5,245 nucleotides of DNA from assembly GCA_017502425.1 (NCBI GenBank), contig JAFVVB010000222.1, positions 1 through 5,245 of the forward strand. The letters are read 5' to 3'. Shown piece after piece: positions 1 through 5,245 of the stretch. The notes below the pieces were generated by a model. It did not search any database, was not told the origin of the DNA, and worked only from the letters and a program-made list of their open reading frames with translations. This DNA is from Ruminococcus sp. (GTDB taxonomy: Bacteria; Bacillota; Clostridia; Oscillospirales; Acutalibacteraceae). The position numbers were made by a program, and so were the translations under genes. The stretch's first letter is position 1; every line of letters begins with the position of its first letter.

Positions 1-10
1 GATTTGCCAT
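1..10 (-). CDS. Start of FMN riboswitch-controlled gene (3 codons visible)
   Basis: An ATG at 10-8 is followed by GCA AAT (Met-Ala-Asn) and the window ends. It is preceded by a good Shine-Dalgarno site (AGGAG, 21-17) with a 6-nt spacer, and lies directly downstream of an FMN aptamer and terminator hairpin. Known FMN riboswitches control riboflavin synthesis genes (ribDEAH) or riboflavin transporters (ribU and others), so this gene probably belongs to one of those groups. Three residues cannot distinguish them, and no symbol is given. Confidence 0.7.
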
Positions 11-16
11 AATTAA

Positions 17-21
17 CTCCT
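17..21 (-). promoter_or_regulatory. Shine-Dalgarno site of the riboswitch-controlled gene
   Basis: AGGAG on the minus strand, six bases upstream of the ATG at position 10. It begins immediately after the seven-T tract of the terminator hairpin, and only eight bases separate it from the hairpin stem. It therefore fixes the start codon, and a folded hairpin could also hinder ribosome loading as well as end transcription. Confidence 0.75.
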
Positions 22-57
22 AAAAAAATCCCCGATGTATCTATATATACATCGGGG
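22..57 (-). terminator. Intrinsic terminator, expression platform of the FMN riboswitch
   Basis: A perfect 11-bp inverted repeat: CCCCGATGTAT (57-47 on the minus strand) pairs with ATACATCGGGG (40-30) around a 6-nt loop. An A (29) and seven T's (28-22) follow. This is the standard rho-independent layout on the minus strand. The plus strand lacks a T-run after the stem (only TT follows), so the terminator is one-directional. It sits 35 nt downstream of the aptamer and just before the next gene's Shine-Dalgarno site, which makes it the likely FMN-controlled off switch. It may also end read-through transcripts from the upstream surface-polymer operon. Confidence 0.9.
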
Positions 58-92
58 TTGTTTGATATAAATAATACGTAAATTAGTATCGC

Positions 93-197
93 ATCTTCTT
101 TCATCCGGACTATACCGTCGGTTTCGGAATTTCACCGAATCAGCTCTCGCTCGTGGACTTTGACCACCGGTGGGGAGTTGCACCCCGCCCCGAAGAT
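93..197 (-). promoter_or_regulatory. FMN riboswitch aptamer (RFN element)
   Basis: Read on the minus strand, this 105-nt segment carries the conserved RFN blocks in order. They are ATCTTCGGGG at the 5' end, GGGGTGCAACTCCCCACCGG, GTCCACGAGC, CGGTGAAATTCCG, ACCGACGGTATAGTC, and finally CGGATGAAAGAAGAT. The closing helix P1 is ATCTTC (197-192) with GAAGAT (98-93). A GGGG/CCCC hairpin (186-183 with 175-172) and a TTCGG/CCGAA hairpin further on match known helices. RFN elements bind flavin mononucleotide and lower expression of flavin synthesis or uptake genes when FMN is plentiful. A consensus promoter lies directly upstream and a terminator downstream, so control is probably by premature termination. 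Recognition is by eye against the known consensus, and the match is very close. Confidence 0.97.
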
Positions 198-203
198 AAA
201 CTT

Positions 204-232
204 ATTATATATTTATTTTTATACTGTGTCAA
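204..232 (-). promoter_or_regulatory. Perfect-consensus housekeeping promoter for the riboswitch leader
   Basis: On the minus strand, TTGACA (232-227) is followed by a 17-nt A/T-rich spacer and TATAAT (209-204). Both boxes are exact matches to the vegetative sigma consensus, at the ideal spacing. Transcription should start about seven bases downstream, near 199-197, so the transcript would begin almost exactly at the 5' strand of riboswitch helix P1. The -35 box starts one base after the stop codon of the LicD-family gene. Such a strong promoter fits a gene whose output is held down by a riboswitch rather than by promoter strength. Confidence 0.88.
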
Positions 233-233
233 A

Positions 234-1079
234 TTATACGCAAGGTTTATCTAAATCAAGCTCCACCAGATCGTGATGAGGAACTCTTTTATCTTCAGGT
301 GGTAACTTCATATAATCACCGAAAGCTATCGATAGATACTCGTCATATCCTTGCATAACAGGAAGCTGTAATCCCTCAAATTCAAGATATGTTTCTTTAT
401 CAAAAGCTTTCTGAGGGTACTTTTTCTTCATATAATATGGTCCTGCATATAATTCTGTGCTATATTCGTGGGTTTCAAAGTCATATTTTTTAAGTTGCTT
501 TTCAGCAAACTTCCATATTTTAGTTCTGACTTTTCTACTTCTGAATATTCCCAGTAGTGCTTTAGAAACACCGCTTATGAGTTTTCCGTGTTTTTCAGGA
601 ACGAACTCGGAAATAAACAAAGAGTAGATGAGTGTCCACATGTACTGCATGTAGCGACCAAATTTTGAATCAGGACATCCGTCAATAGGGAAGATGTCTG
701 TGACAATACCGTGAGGCACGTCAATATCTTTTTGGTTTTCTTTAACCATAGTCGCAGAAGTATCTACAAGAGTAGCGAAAATATTACCTGTGAAAATTTC
801 GCCTTCATCGGTTTTGAGCATCAGAAAACGCTTTGAATCAACCTGTTCTTTCCACAGCTTAAGCATTCTTTCCCAGTCAGGTCTTGGCATGATGATGTCG
901 ATATCATCGTCCCATGGGATAAAACCCTTGTGTCTGATAGCGCCGATTACACATCCGCCCAGCAAGTACCATCGAAGTTCATTTTTTTCACAGAAATCTT
1001 TAAAAAACAGTAAAGACTCCATTTCTTTTAATTGAAGTTTTCTTAATGTTTCATTATCTATTTTAATGCTTTGTGCCAT
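234..1079 (-). CDS. LicD-family phosphotransferase
   Basis: This 281-residue protein has the hallmarks of the LicD family (Pfam LicD). The N-terminal nucleotidyltransferase-like core at residues 39-62 reads LLGGCVIGAIRHKG followed by FIPWDDDIDI, with the acidic cluster D57-D58-D59-D61 expected to bind metal. HGIVTDIFPIDG is at 123-134, and the C-terminal GDYMKLPPEDKR..HH signature is at 254-269. Family members transfer phosphocholine or similar phospho-substituents onto teichoic acids, lipooligosaccharide or capsule. The substrate here is not shown, and no choline kinase, choline transporter or cytidylyltransferase gene is in view. There is no signal peptide; the region around 147-160 is hydrophobic but short. 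The length is normal and the gene looks intact. The start at 1079 has an AGGTG site eight bases upstream, and the gene follows the glycosyltransferase stop by 14 nt, so it appears to be the last gene of the operon. The family call is firm; the exact reaction is unknown. Confidence 0.92.
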   Translation of the reverse strand: MAQSIKIDNETLRKLQLKEMESLLFFKDFCEKNELRWYLLGGCVIGAIRHKGFIPWDDDIDIIMPRPDWERMLKLWKEQVDSKRFLMLKTDEGEIFTGNIFATLVDTSATMVKENQKDIDVPHGIVTDIFPIDGCPDSKFGRYMQYMWTLIYSLFISEFVPEKHGKLISGVSKALLGIFRSRKVRTKIWKFAEKQLKKYDFETHEYSTELYAGPYYMKKKYPQKAFDKETYLEFEGLQLPVMQGYDEYLSIAFGDYMKLPPEDKRVPHHDLVELDLDKPCV

Positions 1080-1093
1080 AATTACACCTAAAA

Positions 1094-2194
1094 TCAGATT
1101 TCATCATTTTTGATAGTATTTTTAGCGATAGCTACCTTAACCGCTTCGATTCTTTTCTCGGAAGTGTCATCGAGGTTTTTTCTCCACTTAGGCATTTTTA
1201 TAAGACCTACTAAAGTACCTATACCGTAGGAAATGTGAAGAATAGGGAAGATGAAAGGTAGCAGTAAGAATAAGTAGTTAGGCTTTTTTAGTACCAGACA
1301 ACCAACGGTGTTAACCAGATTAAACATCGAGTACATAGCTGCGATGATGGCAAAAAGTGCTGGTTGTCCGAATAGCCACATCAGTAAACTGAATAACACA
1401 GCGACCACGAAAACGAAAGGAATGAAGTGGAAATAGTTAAGACACTTAAAGCAAACGCCACTGGTTAGTCCAATCCAGTATCCGTTACCGTATTTTTGCT
1501 TTACCATTTTTCTTAAAGTGTTTCGTGTGTGCTGAAAAGAAATAATCTCAGGACAACAGCAGAATTTATATCCTGCCATTCTCATTCTATAATGGAGCTC
1601 GTTATCTTCAGTTCTACCCAAGTCTTCGTTGAAACCGCCGACTTTTTCGAATACCTCACGCTTGTATGCAGCGTGGAATAAACTGTCCAAGTAGATTTTC
1701 TGTCCAGGAGCACGTCTGTAATCAGCAACCGATGAACCAAAAAGTGATTCTTCAGCAGCAAGTAGCGTGAATTTCCATTTAGTCATACCGTCTGTGGTGT
1801 TAGGTCTTCCACCACCAACGATATCTTCACCTTCATTAATATTGAAAACATTTTTTGCTACGAAATGTCTTGGGATTTTTGAGTGTGCATCTACACGGAT
1901 GATAATATCACCGGTAGCATGAAGCAAAGCCTCGTTCCATGCCGTAGCCTGATTTTTATTAGTGCTGTCCACGAGCTTAACAGATTCAAAACCGTAATCG
2001 GTGTTTTTAAATTCCTCCATCATCGCTTTAGTGTTATCGGTAGAAGCGTTATCAACCAGAATAACCTCGATTTTATCGTGCGGATAGCTCTGTTCAGCAA
2101 AATCTCTGAAAAGACCGTTGAGTACTGATTCTTCATTGTATGCGATAGTACACAGCGAAACTCTCAGATCCTCTTTAGTACTAAAATAGTTCAT
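1094..2194 (-). CDS. Family 2 glycosyltransferase, ExoA-like, with C-terminal membrane helices
   Basis: The 366-residue protein opens with a GT-A nucleotide-binding fold: VSLCTIAYNEE at 12-22 and ILVDNASTDNT at 45-55. The metal/donor site follows as IIIRVDAH (97-104, D102). A VGGGRPN segment (126-132), the YLDSLFHAAYKREVFEKVGGF stretch (168-188) and the acceptor-side TEDNELHYRMRMAGYK (195-210, likely catalytic E196/D197) come next. This order, including RVDAH in place of a plain DxD, resembles the succinoglycan ExoA-type GT2 group. Three hydrophobic segments at about 256-275, 278-301 and 307-330 should anchor it in the membrane with the catalytic domain in the cytoplasm. It probably adds a sugar from a nucleotide-sugar donor to a lipid-linked acceptor during surface polysaccharide or teichoic acid synthesis; the sugar is not known. 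The start overlaps the end of the upstream gene by 14 nt and has only a weak, distant GGGGAA-like site, so translational coupling is likely. A Cys-Cys-Cys run at 212-214 is unusual. Confidence 0.92.
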   Translation of the reverse strand: MNYFSTKEDLRVSLCTIAYNEESVLNGLFRDFAEQSYPHDKIEVILVDNASTDNTKAMMEEFKNTDYGFESVKLVDSTNKNQATAWNEALLHATGDIIIRVDAHSKIPRHFVAKNVFNINEGEDIVGGGRPNTTDGMTKWKFTLLAAEESLFGSSVADYRRAPGQKIYLDSLFHAAYKREVFEKVGGFNEDLGRTEDNELHYRMRMAGYKFCCCPEIISFQHTRNTLRKMVKQKYGNGYWIGLTSGVCFKCLNYFHFIPFVFVVAVLFSLLMWLFGQPALFAIIAAMYSMFNLVNTVGCLVLKKPNYLFLLLPFIFPILHISYGIGTLVGLIKMPKWRKNLDDTSEKRIEAVKVAIAKNTIKNDEI

Positions 2195-2963
2195 TTATCT
2201 GTTCATTCCCCGAAAGTTCAATTAACCATTTTCCACATATACACATAGCTTGTGTGTAGTATGGAATAACATATAAAGCAGGCAGTACTGTGATGCACAG
2301 CAGAATCCAGCCTGTAAAAGAATTAGAAAGTTTTACGACGTTTTTTGAATTACTTTTCATTAACTTCTTAGAAGTTGAGAAATAATATGAGATAGGTTTG
2401 CTTTTATCTTTACACAACAGCAAAAACGCAAGAAAATACTTAATAGAAAATCTAAGCGTAAGAAGAACACCTATTATGAAAAACAGCACTAAACTTATAT
2501 CGAGTGCGATGTTATCTTTAAGTTCTGTAAACCAAAGATTTTCTACTAAAAGCTGAATTATAAAAAACGAAAAACTAAGCACGGCAGGAATAACTATTCT
2601 AAGTATAAAACCTGAAATAAAAGCGAGACTTTTTAGATAAGTTTTAAAACCTTTGAAAAAATACAGAAGGTCTTTAATGTCGTATTCATGGGAATCTATG
2701 CACATCATTTTTACAAATCCCAGTAAAACAGGGGAGAGTAAAAAAGCACTGATTACCGATAGTGACCTGCATGCTATTTTAATAGCGAATTCTGTGCTTT
2801 TACTTGTATCTAAAAAGCCCAGTAAAATCGGTTCTATTATTGATACACAGTCAACCAGTAAAACAAAAACAAAAATTATACCTAACGAAAACAGTGGTTT
2901 TGTATATCCGTACATTTTGAGTTTTTGTCTTGATTGATAGCGTATTACTTTTTCAGCGGACAT
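2181..2963 (-). CDS. Multi-pass membrane protein, DUF975-like
   Basis: This 260-residue, strongly hydrophobic protein has about five to six predicted membrane segments, near 24-45, 66-88, 112-140, 153-184 and 217-238. The C-terminal half matches the pattern I know from DUF975 proteins. That pattern is a Ser-x-x-Leu-Met-Lys-x-Asn segment (STSKKLMKSNSK, 196-207), then an LSNSFTGWILL stretch (212-222, compare LSFIGW in the family), then a PYY near 234-236 followed by an alpha-helical tail. LYFFKGFKTYLKSL (100-113) also fits. The function of DUF975 is not established, and no catalytic residues are apparent. It may support the neighbouring membrane glycosyltransferase, but only position suggests that. 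The start is well supported by AAGGAGT (2977-2971) with a 7-nt spacer. The gene follows the dipeptidase by 25 nt and overlaps the glycosyltransferase start by 14 nt. The membrane-protein call is certain; the family call is moderate because the N-terminal half is poorly conserved to my eye. Confidence 0.75.
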   Translation of the reverse strand: MSAEKVIRYQSRQKLKMYGYTKPLFSLGIIFVFVLLVDCVSIIEPILLGFLDTSKSTEFAIKIACRSLSVISAFLLSPVLLGFVKMMCIDSHEYDIKDLLYFFKGFKTYLKSLAFISGFILRIVIPAVLSFSFFIIQLLVENLWFTELKDNIALDISLVLFFIIGVLLTLRFSIKYFLAFLLLCKDKSKPISYYFSTSKKLMKSNSKNVVKLSNSFTGWILLCITVLPALYVIPYYTQAMCICGKWLIELSGNEQINELF

Positions 2964-2988
2964 ATTAATTACTCCTTATAGTGTGAGT

Positions 2989-4347
2989 CTATTCGTCTGT
3001 AAACATCCTGTACATAGCTTCTAAACATATCTGAGCATGTTTGAAGAATTTATCAACGCTGATACATTCGTTTGCGTTATGTATGTTGGATTCTTCACCT
3101 TCAAATACTGGACCGAAAGCAACTCCTTTTCCACCCAGCACTCTTGCGTATGTACCGCCACCGGTAGAATATAGGTCAGGCTTCTCGTCCATGATAGCTT
3201 CGTATGAGTCAGATAAAAGCTTGATAAGTTCGCTGTCTTCTTTTAAGTACAAAGGTAGTGAATGCTTTAAAACTTTTACATGTATATTTTCGTTAGACGC
3301 AGCCTTCTTGACGGTGTTGAGAATGTTCTCACCATTTATAGTAACAGGATATCTGATATCAACAGTGCATGTAGCGTAGCCCTCATCAATGTGAACAGTA
3401 CCAACGCTGATTGAAAGCGGACCGGATTCTGCATCTCGTGTTTTGATACCCATCTTAACACCGGTGTTATCAAGACCGATGCATGACTCGATGAATGAGC
3501 AGATGCTACCAAGTGATGGGAGAGAGAAGTTTGAAGTGAGCAAGTCTATAAGAGCTACCGCAGCATTCATACCTTTCTCAGGTTCACATGCGTGTGCTGC
3601 CTTACCGCGACTGAGTACCATCATGCCGTCGATTGTATAGTAAAACTCAAAGTTACCTTCTTTAGCATCTGCAAGGCGCAGTAACTGGTGATCTTCAGTT
3701 TCAGAACAGTCGAGTAATGCGTATGCTGTGTCAGGAACAGCGTTAACAGCTTTTCCTGAGTGTAACTGTGTGAGTGTAGTACCGTCATGTGTGTCAGCAT
3801 ACAGTTCGAGCTGTAAGATACCCTTTTCGCATCTGCATATGCCGTAGCGGTTATCCGGAGTGAATGACATATCAGGAACAGGCTCGTTTTCAAAATACAT
3901 ATCAATATCATGCATGCCTGTTTCTTCACATGTTCCGAATATAGTTCTTAACGTATTTTTACCAATGATACCATTGTCTTTAAGTGCTCTTAAACAGTAT
4001 AGACTGATTAACGCGGCACCCTTATCATCAGCGATGCCTCTACCATACATATAGCCATCTCCAACAGATAACTCGAAAGGCAGGGAATTCCAGTTATTTC
4101 CTTCTGGTACAACGTCAAGATGTGATAATACACCGCAGAGTTTTCCACCATTACCAAGCTCAACGTGACCTGCTAATCCATCGTATGATTTAGTAGTAAG
4201 ACCAAAACTCTCAGCTTTCTTCATCATCCAGTCAAGCGCCTGTGTACAGTCGTCCTGATAACCTGAAATTGATTTTATAGCGATAAGTTCAGTAAGATCC
4301 GCAATAATATCTTCTTTATATTCTAATATTTTTTCGCCAAAACTCAT
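2989..4347 (-). CDS. pepV: M20-family metallo-dipeptidase, PepV/Sapep type
   Basis: This 452-residue cytoplasmic enzyme has all the M20 signatures in order. VLSHLDVVPEG gives metal ligand H76 with D78 beside it, and YGRGIADDKG gives bridging D107. TCEETG gives catalytic E141 and metal ligand E142. SFTPDNRYG gives D165, and the last metal ligand is H423 in NIHNANE. H252 in AAHACEPEKGMNAA matches the substrate-clamping histidine of the lid domain in PepV. GGGTYARVL (396-404) and GPVFEGEESNIHNANE are also typical. PepV-type enzymes use two metal ions (zinc or manganese) to cut dipeptides with broad specificity, including beta-Ala or D-amino acid substrates. The length is near the family norm of about 465, and no key residue is missing. 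The start is set by a strong AGGAGG site (4358-4353) five bases upstream. It lies 38 nt after the YfhO-like gene and is probably co-transcribed. Its role beside surface-polymer genes is unclear: peptide nutrition or turnover of cell-wall peptides are both possible. Confidence 0.95.
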   Translation of the reverse strand: MSFGEKILEYKEDIIADLTELIAIKSISGYQDDCTQALDWMMKKAESFGLTTKSYDGLAGHVELGNGGKLCGVLSHLDVVPEGNNWNSLPFELSVGDGYMYGRGIADDKGAALISLYCLRALKDNGIIGKNTLRTIFGTCEETGMHDIDMYFENEPVPDMSFTPDNRYGICRCEKGILQLELYADTHDGTTLTQLHSGKAVNAVPDTAYALLDCSETEDHQLLRLADAKEGNFEFYYTIDGMMVLSRGKAAHACEPEKGMNAAVALIDLLTSNFSLPSLGSICSFIESCIGLDNTGVKMGIKTRDAESGPLSISVGTVHIDEGYATCTVDIRYPVTINGENILNTVKKAASNENIHVKVLKHSLPLYLKEDSELIKLLSDSYEAIMDEKPDLYSTGGGTYARVLGGKGVAFGPVFEGEESNIHNANECISVDKFFKHAQICLEAMYRMFTDE

Positions 4348-4352
4348 ATTAA

Positions 4353-4358
4353 CCTCCT
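4353..4358 (-). promoter_or_regulatory. Strong Shine-Dalgarno site of the dipeptidase gene
   Basis: AGGAGG on the minus strand, five bases before the ATG at 4347, is a full match to the 16S anti-Shine-Dalgarno core. It is the strongest ribosome site in the window and fixes the dipeptidase start. The 38-nt gap it sits in has no hairpin with a T-run and no recognisable promoter, which supports co-transcription with the upstream gene. Confidence 0.8.
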
Positions 4359-4385
4359 CTGGTGTTACAGCCTAAAAGGTGTGAA

Positions 4386-5245
4386 TTAATTTCTTTTTAT
4401 GTGATATGTCCTTCTGAATTTCTTTTTTGCTTTGAAACCCCTAGTAATAATCATGTATACGAAGAACATAGAAAATCCAATGATTGATATTAGTGTACCA
4501 ACTTTCAGCCCCGGTGTTTCGTACACAAATTCAATTTCTGATTTTGTGTAACCATCAATTTTAACAGCCATGAAACCGATGTTGACTTTTTCTATATCAA
4601 CTTCTTTACCGTTGACATAAGCGGTGAATCCTTCATCATAAGGCACGCTGAAAAACAGTAAGTTCTCATCGCCTTTGTTGTTAATAGAAGCCTTAAATCC
4701 GTTTTTGGTGTATGTGAAAGTGTCACATGCACTTTGTGAACGCTTTTTGCAGTCTCTTCGGAATTCTTCTATGCTATATTCAAAACTATCAGTGATACTG
4801 GTGAAGTTCTTGTAGATAGGGTACGTACGGTTCTGAAGATTATCCTCGTTGAACTGTTCGTTTAACTCCATATACATTCCATCAGTATATCCTGTGATAT
4901 CTTTATACTTTTTCATCTGGTCCTGACTGAGAACCAATGCTTTCATCAAAGCCAGATGATTAGCGTTAGTAGCTAAGTTGTGATACTCTTCTTCACACAT
5001 GAAAGTATCGTACATAAAGCCCATCGGAATATAGTTTTCGTTTTCGTATATTCTGAAACCATTTTCTGTTTTGAGATATCTGAATCCCGGCATTAGCTTA
5101 GAGCCTTGCGGTGATTCAAAATCATCATTGTCATCTTCCTGATCGAAAAGATATTTTACAGAAAGCAGGCTTCTTACTCCGTAGAAATATGTTTCAGGTC
5201 TTGATGCAACATCTCGTACAGAACCTAGGGAGTTATAAAAATCCA
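4386..5245 (-). CDS. YfhO-family membrane protein, C-terminal part (N-terminus outside window)
   Basis: The reading frame is open from the window edge to the TAA at 4388-4386, giving 285 visible residues. Upstream of an internal Met codon at 5093 the frame continues with FYNSLGSVRDVASRPETYFY and then LLSVKYLFDQ, which is typical YfhO sequence, so that Met is not the start. Other family marks follow: a FRIYENENYIPMGFMYD segment (visible residues ~63-79), FSVPYDEGFTAYVNGKEVDIEKVNIGFMAV (~198-227) and a YETPGLKVG linker (~241-249). One membrane helix lies at about 249-268, then a Lys/Arg-rich cytoplasmic tail. The part seen is the extracellular C-terminal domain plus last helix; full YfhO proteins are usually over 800 residues with a dozen or more helices. 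In Bacillus and Listeria, YfhO-family proteins are GT-C-like transferases that move a sugar from undecaprenyl phosphate onto lipoteichoic acid. A similar role here is inferred from family and from the GT2 and LicD neighbours. Confidence 0.9.
   Translation of the reverse strand, partial: DFYNSLGSVRDVASRPETYFYGVRSLLSVKYLFDQEDDNDDFESPQGSKLMPGFRYLKTENGFRIYENENYIPMGFMYDTFMCEEEYHNLATNANHLALMKALVLSQDQMKKYKDITGYTDGMYMELNEQFNEDNLQNRTYPIYKNFTSITDSFEYSIEEFRRDCKKRSQSACDTFTYTKNGFKASINNKGDENLLFFSVPYDEGFTAYVNGKEVDIEKVNIGFMAVKIDGYTKSEIEFVYETPGLKVGTLISIIGFSMFFVYMIITRGFKAKKKFRRTYHIKRN

Noticed and set aside
639..655. Short inverted repeat (ACATG, 5-nt gap, CATGT)
   Set aside because: It is within the LicD coding sequence, is only five bases per arm, and arises from repeated Met/Tyr codons (a QYMQYM-like stretch). 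No T-run or regulatory context is present.
790..1035. Plus-strand open frame opposite the LicD-family gene, and similar ones at 1883-2128, 2653-2937, 3041-3379, 3443-3640 and 3860-4054
   Set aside because: All lie antisense to well-supported genes, and their proteins show no domain I recognise. They are best explained as chance open frames.
3621..3929. Minus-strand open frame of 102 codons
   Set aside because: It lies wholly inside the dipeptidase gene in another frame of the same strand, lacks a ribosome site and has no recognisable protein features. The dipeptidase frame carries all M20 motifs.
4348..4385. Possible terminator or internal promoter between the YfhO-like gene and the dipeptidase gene
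   Set aside because: The 38 bases contain no stem with a T-run and no -10/-35 pair; only the Shine-Dalgarno site is recognisable.
4386..5093. Treating the ATG at 5093 as the start of the YfhO-like gene
   Set aside because: The frame stays open to the window edge and the residues before this Met match conserved YfhO sequence, so the gene is a fragment cut by the edge rather than a short gene.

Overview
All genes read on the minus strand, from right to left. The sequence is low-GC, with Shine-Dalgarno sites of the AGGAGG type. It carries a YfhO-family protein, a PepV-type dipeptidase, a DUF975-like membrane protein and an FMN riboswitch with a terminator hairpin. Together these point to a low-GC Gram-positive bacterium (Firmicutes), most likely a gut-type Clostridium relative such as a Ruminococcus-like species. 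The assignment comes from gene content and base composition only.

Reading in the direction of transcription, the layout is as follows. (1) 5245-4386 is the C-terminal part of a large YfhO-family polytopic membrane protein, cut by the window edge. (2) 4347-2989 is a complete M20-family, PepV/Sapep-like metallo-dipeptidase. (3) 2963-2181 is a multi-pass membrane protein whose C-terminal half looks like DUF975. (4) 2194-1094 is a family 2 glycosyltransferase of the ExoA-like type with C-terminal membrane helices. (5) 1079-234 is a LicD-family protein. The gaps are 38, 25, -14 and 14 nt, with no visible terminator or promoter between genes. This looks like one operon whose promoter lies to the right of the window. 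YfhO, the glycosyltransferase and LicD suggest a role in building or decorating a cell-surface glycopolymer such as a teichoic acid or capsule. The dipeptidase has no obvious part in that and may simply be carried along.

(6) Positions 233-1 hold a separate regulatory unit on the same strand. A perfect-consensus promoter (TTGACA, 17 nt, TATAAT) starts one base after the licD-like stop codon. It is followed by a complete FMN riboswitch aptamer (197-93), an intrinsic terminator hairpin (57-22), a Shine-Dalgarno site (21-17) and the first three codons of a gene starting at position 10. That gene is expected to be a flavin biosynthesis or riboflavin uptake gene, but only M-A-N is visible.

I see no mobile element, CRISPR array, tRNA, rRNA or phage gene. 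I did not find a clearly new system. The points most worth following are the tight join between the surface-polymer operon and the riboswitch unit, and the make-up of the surface operon.
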